Shown here piece after piece: positions 63,801 to 64,000 of a DNA stretch of 64,000 nt. Origin of the DNA: Muricea muricata (lineage: Eukaryota > Cnidaria > Anthozoa > Malacalcyonacea > Plexauridae); contig OY979727.1 of the NCBI GenBank assembly GCA_963855995.1, positions 5,351,001 through 5,415,000 on the forward strand. The letters run 5' to 3'. A program made the position numbers and the translations under genes. Position 1 is the stretch's first letter. Every line of letters begins with the position of its first letter. A model generated the notes under the pieces. It had not been told where the DNA came from. It did no database searches and worked only from the letters and a program-made list of their open reading frames with translations.

Positions 63801-64000
63801 TGCCGTGATCGATTTAAGACGGCAGTTTTTAGTTGATCATTTGAGCTTGTTTTTACGCTCAAATCGCGTTAAAAGCGTTAAAAACGCGTTTTTAATGATT
63901 GTAAAATCGTTTCTTTTCTGTCTCAAAGCAAGTTGTAAGCTTCTCACTTCAACATGTTATTTTGCTCGTGACAATAGTTTGAGTGCCGAAAACATGATTC
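54795..64000 (+). repeat. 9.2-kb duplicate of about 35421-44626, continuing beyond the window
   Basis: Monomers 56373, 57665, 58311, 61867 and 63805 match 36999, 38291, 38937, 42493 and 44431 at a constant offset of 19,374 bp (60 monomers). The copy includes the chimeric junction (now about 56234-56299), the substitution 'gtgatttctgac' near 55593 and 'aatcgcgttaaaagcg' near 63863. These marks occur only in these two regions. I noticed no differences by eye. The match is still running at 64000. Confidence 0.92.

Larger units (their letters stand above)
1..64000 (+). repeat. Satellite array of ~323-bp monomers filling the whole window
   Basis: The same unit recurs from the first base to the last in one orientation with no interruption. 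Taking the 'gtgatcg' motif as monomer start, starts fall at 170, 494, 817, 1140, 1463, 1786, 2109, 2432, 2757, 3079, 3402, 3725, 4048, 4371, 4694 and so on; I count 198. Spacing is 322-325 bp, nearly always 323. Both edges lie inside monomers, so the array is longer than the window. No gene-free gap needs separate description, because every stretch between these landmarks is repeat. Known biology: long arrays of this kind with higher-order repeats are typical of eukaryotic centromeres and pericentric heterochromatin. I do not recognise the family, so species and chromosome position are not determined. Confidence 0.98.

Noticed and set aside
1..64000. CRISPR array
   Set aside because: There are no short repeats separated by unique spacers; the whole 323-bp unit repeats with no unique sequence between copies.
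1..64000. CENP-B box in the monomer
   Set aside because: I looked on both strands for the core pattern TTCG-N4-A-N2-CGGG. 'tttcgaggtgggttg' and 'aaacccgttttt' are the nearest, and neither fits.
1..64000. Transposon, insertion sequence, retroelement or rDNA within the array
   Set aside because: The 322-325-bp phase is never interrupted, there are no target-site duplications or long inverted termini, and no reading frame resembles a transposase, integrase or reverse transcriptase.

Overview
This window is one uninterrupted satellite DNA array. All 64,000 bases are head-to-tail copies, on one strand, of a single AT-rich monomer of about 323 bp (36.5% GC by hand count for the copy at 1140-1462). 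I count 198 monomer starts. The array runs off both ends of the window. I found no protein-coding gene, RNA gene, transposon or unique sequence. The longest open frames (67-95 codons) are all on the + strand, recur once per repeat, open at GTG, TTG or other weak starts, and belong to the repeat itself. A gene-free array with nested higher-order structure points to a eukaryotic centromere or heterochromatin block. I do not recognise the monomer; it is not alpha satellite by length or motif and has no CENP-B box that I could find, so the organism stays unidentified.

Monomers fall into a few diagnostic classes. A: 'cagtggcgtgatcg' start, 'gattgtaag', 'gacaatag'. B: 'cgttgccgtgatcg' start, 'gataatttg', 'gattctaag', 'cgaggtgggttg', 'gacgataat'. 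B': a B with 'taattaataatttg' and 'aagctcg'. C: 'cgttggcgtg', 'agtagatc', 'acgctaaaat', 'gcttctaag'. D: an A or B start with a 'gcgttaaaaacgcg' core. E: an A with 'gatcggattaag' and usually 'acaatcaaat'. A and B types tend to alternate, and fixed strings of classes form higher-order repeats (HORs).

Layout, with boundaries good to a few tens of bases. 1-8050: a 15-monomer HOR of 4,847 bp, about 1.7 copies. 8050-19055: a 17-monomer HOR of 5,494 bp, two copies. 17695-21587: a 6-monomer HOR of 1,938 bp, two copies, overlapping the end of the previous block. 21945-23420: a 646-bp dimer, about 2.3 copies. 23421-29039: a mosaic stretch without a clean HOR. 29040-36885: a second array of the 17-monomer HOR, about 1.4 copies. 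36892-52940: a near-identical second copy of 12990-29039 (offset 23,902). 52265-54620: a 4-monomer HOR of 1,291 bp, about 1.8 copies, present only in this second copy. About 54795-64000: a near-identical copy of about 35421-44626 (offset 19,374), still continuing at the window edge.

The history can be read from shared markers: monomer diversification, then HORs of 15 and 17 monomers, then a 23.9-kb tandem duplication, then a younger 19.4-kb tandem duplication. The younger one copied along a chimeric junction near 36.9 kb and private substitutions at about 36223 and 44494. Each monomer carries a dense cluster of short dyad symmetries and a nearly invariant segment of about 50 bp; these are the best candidates for function.
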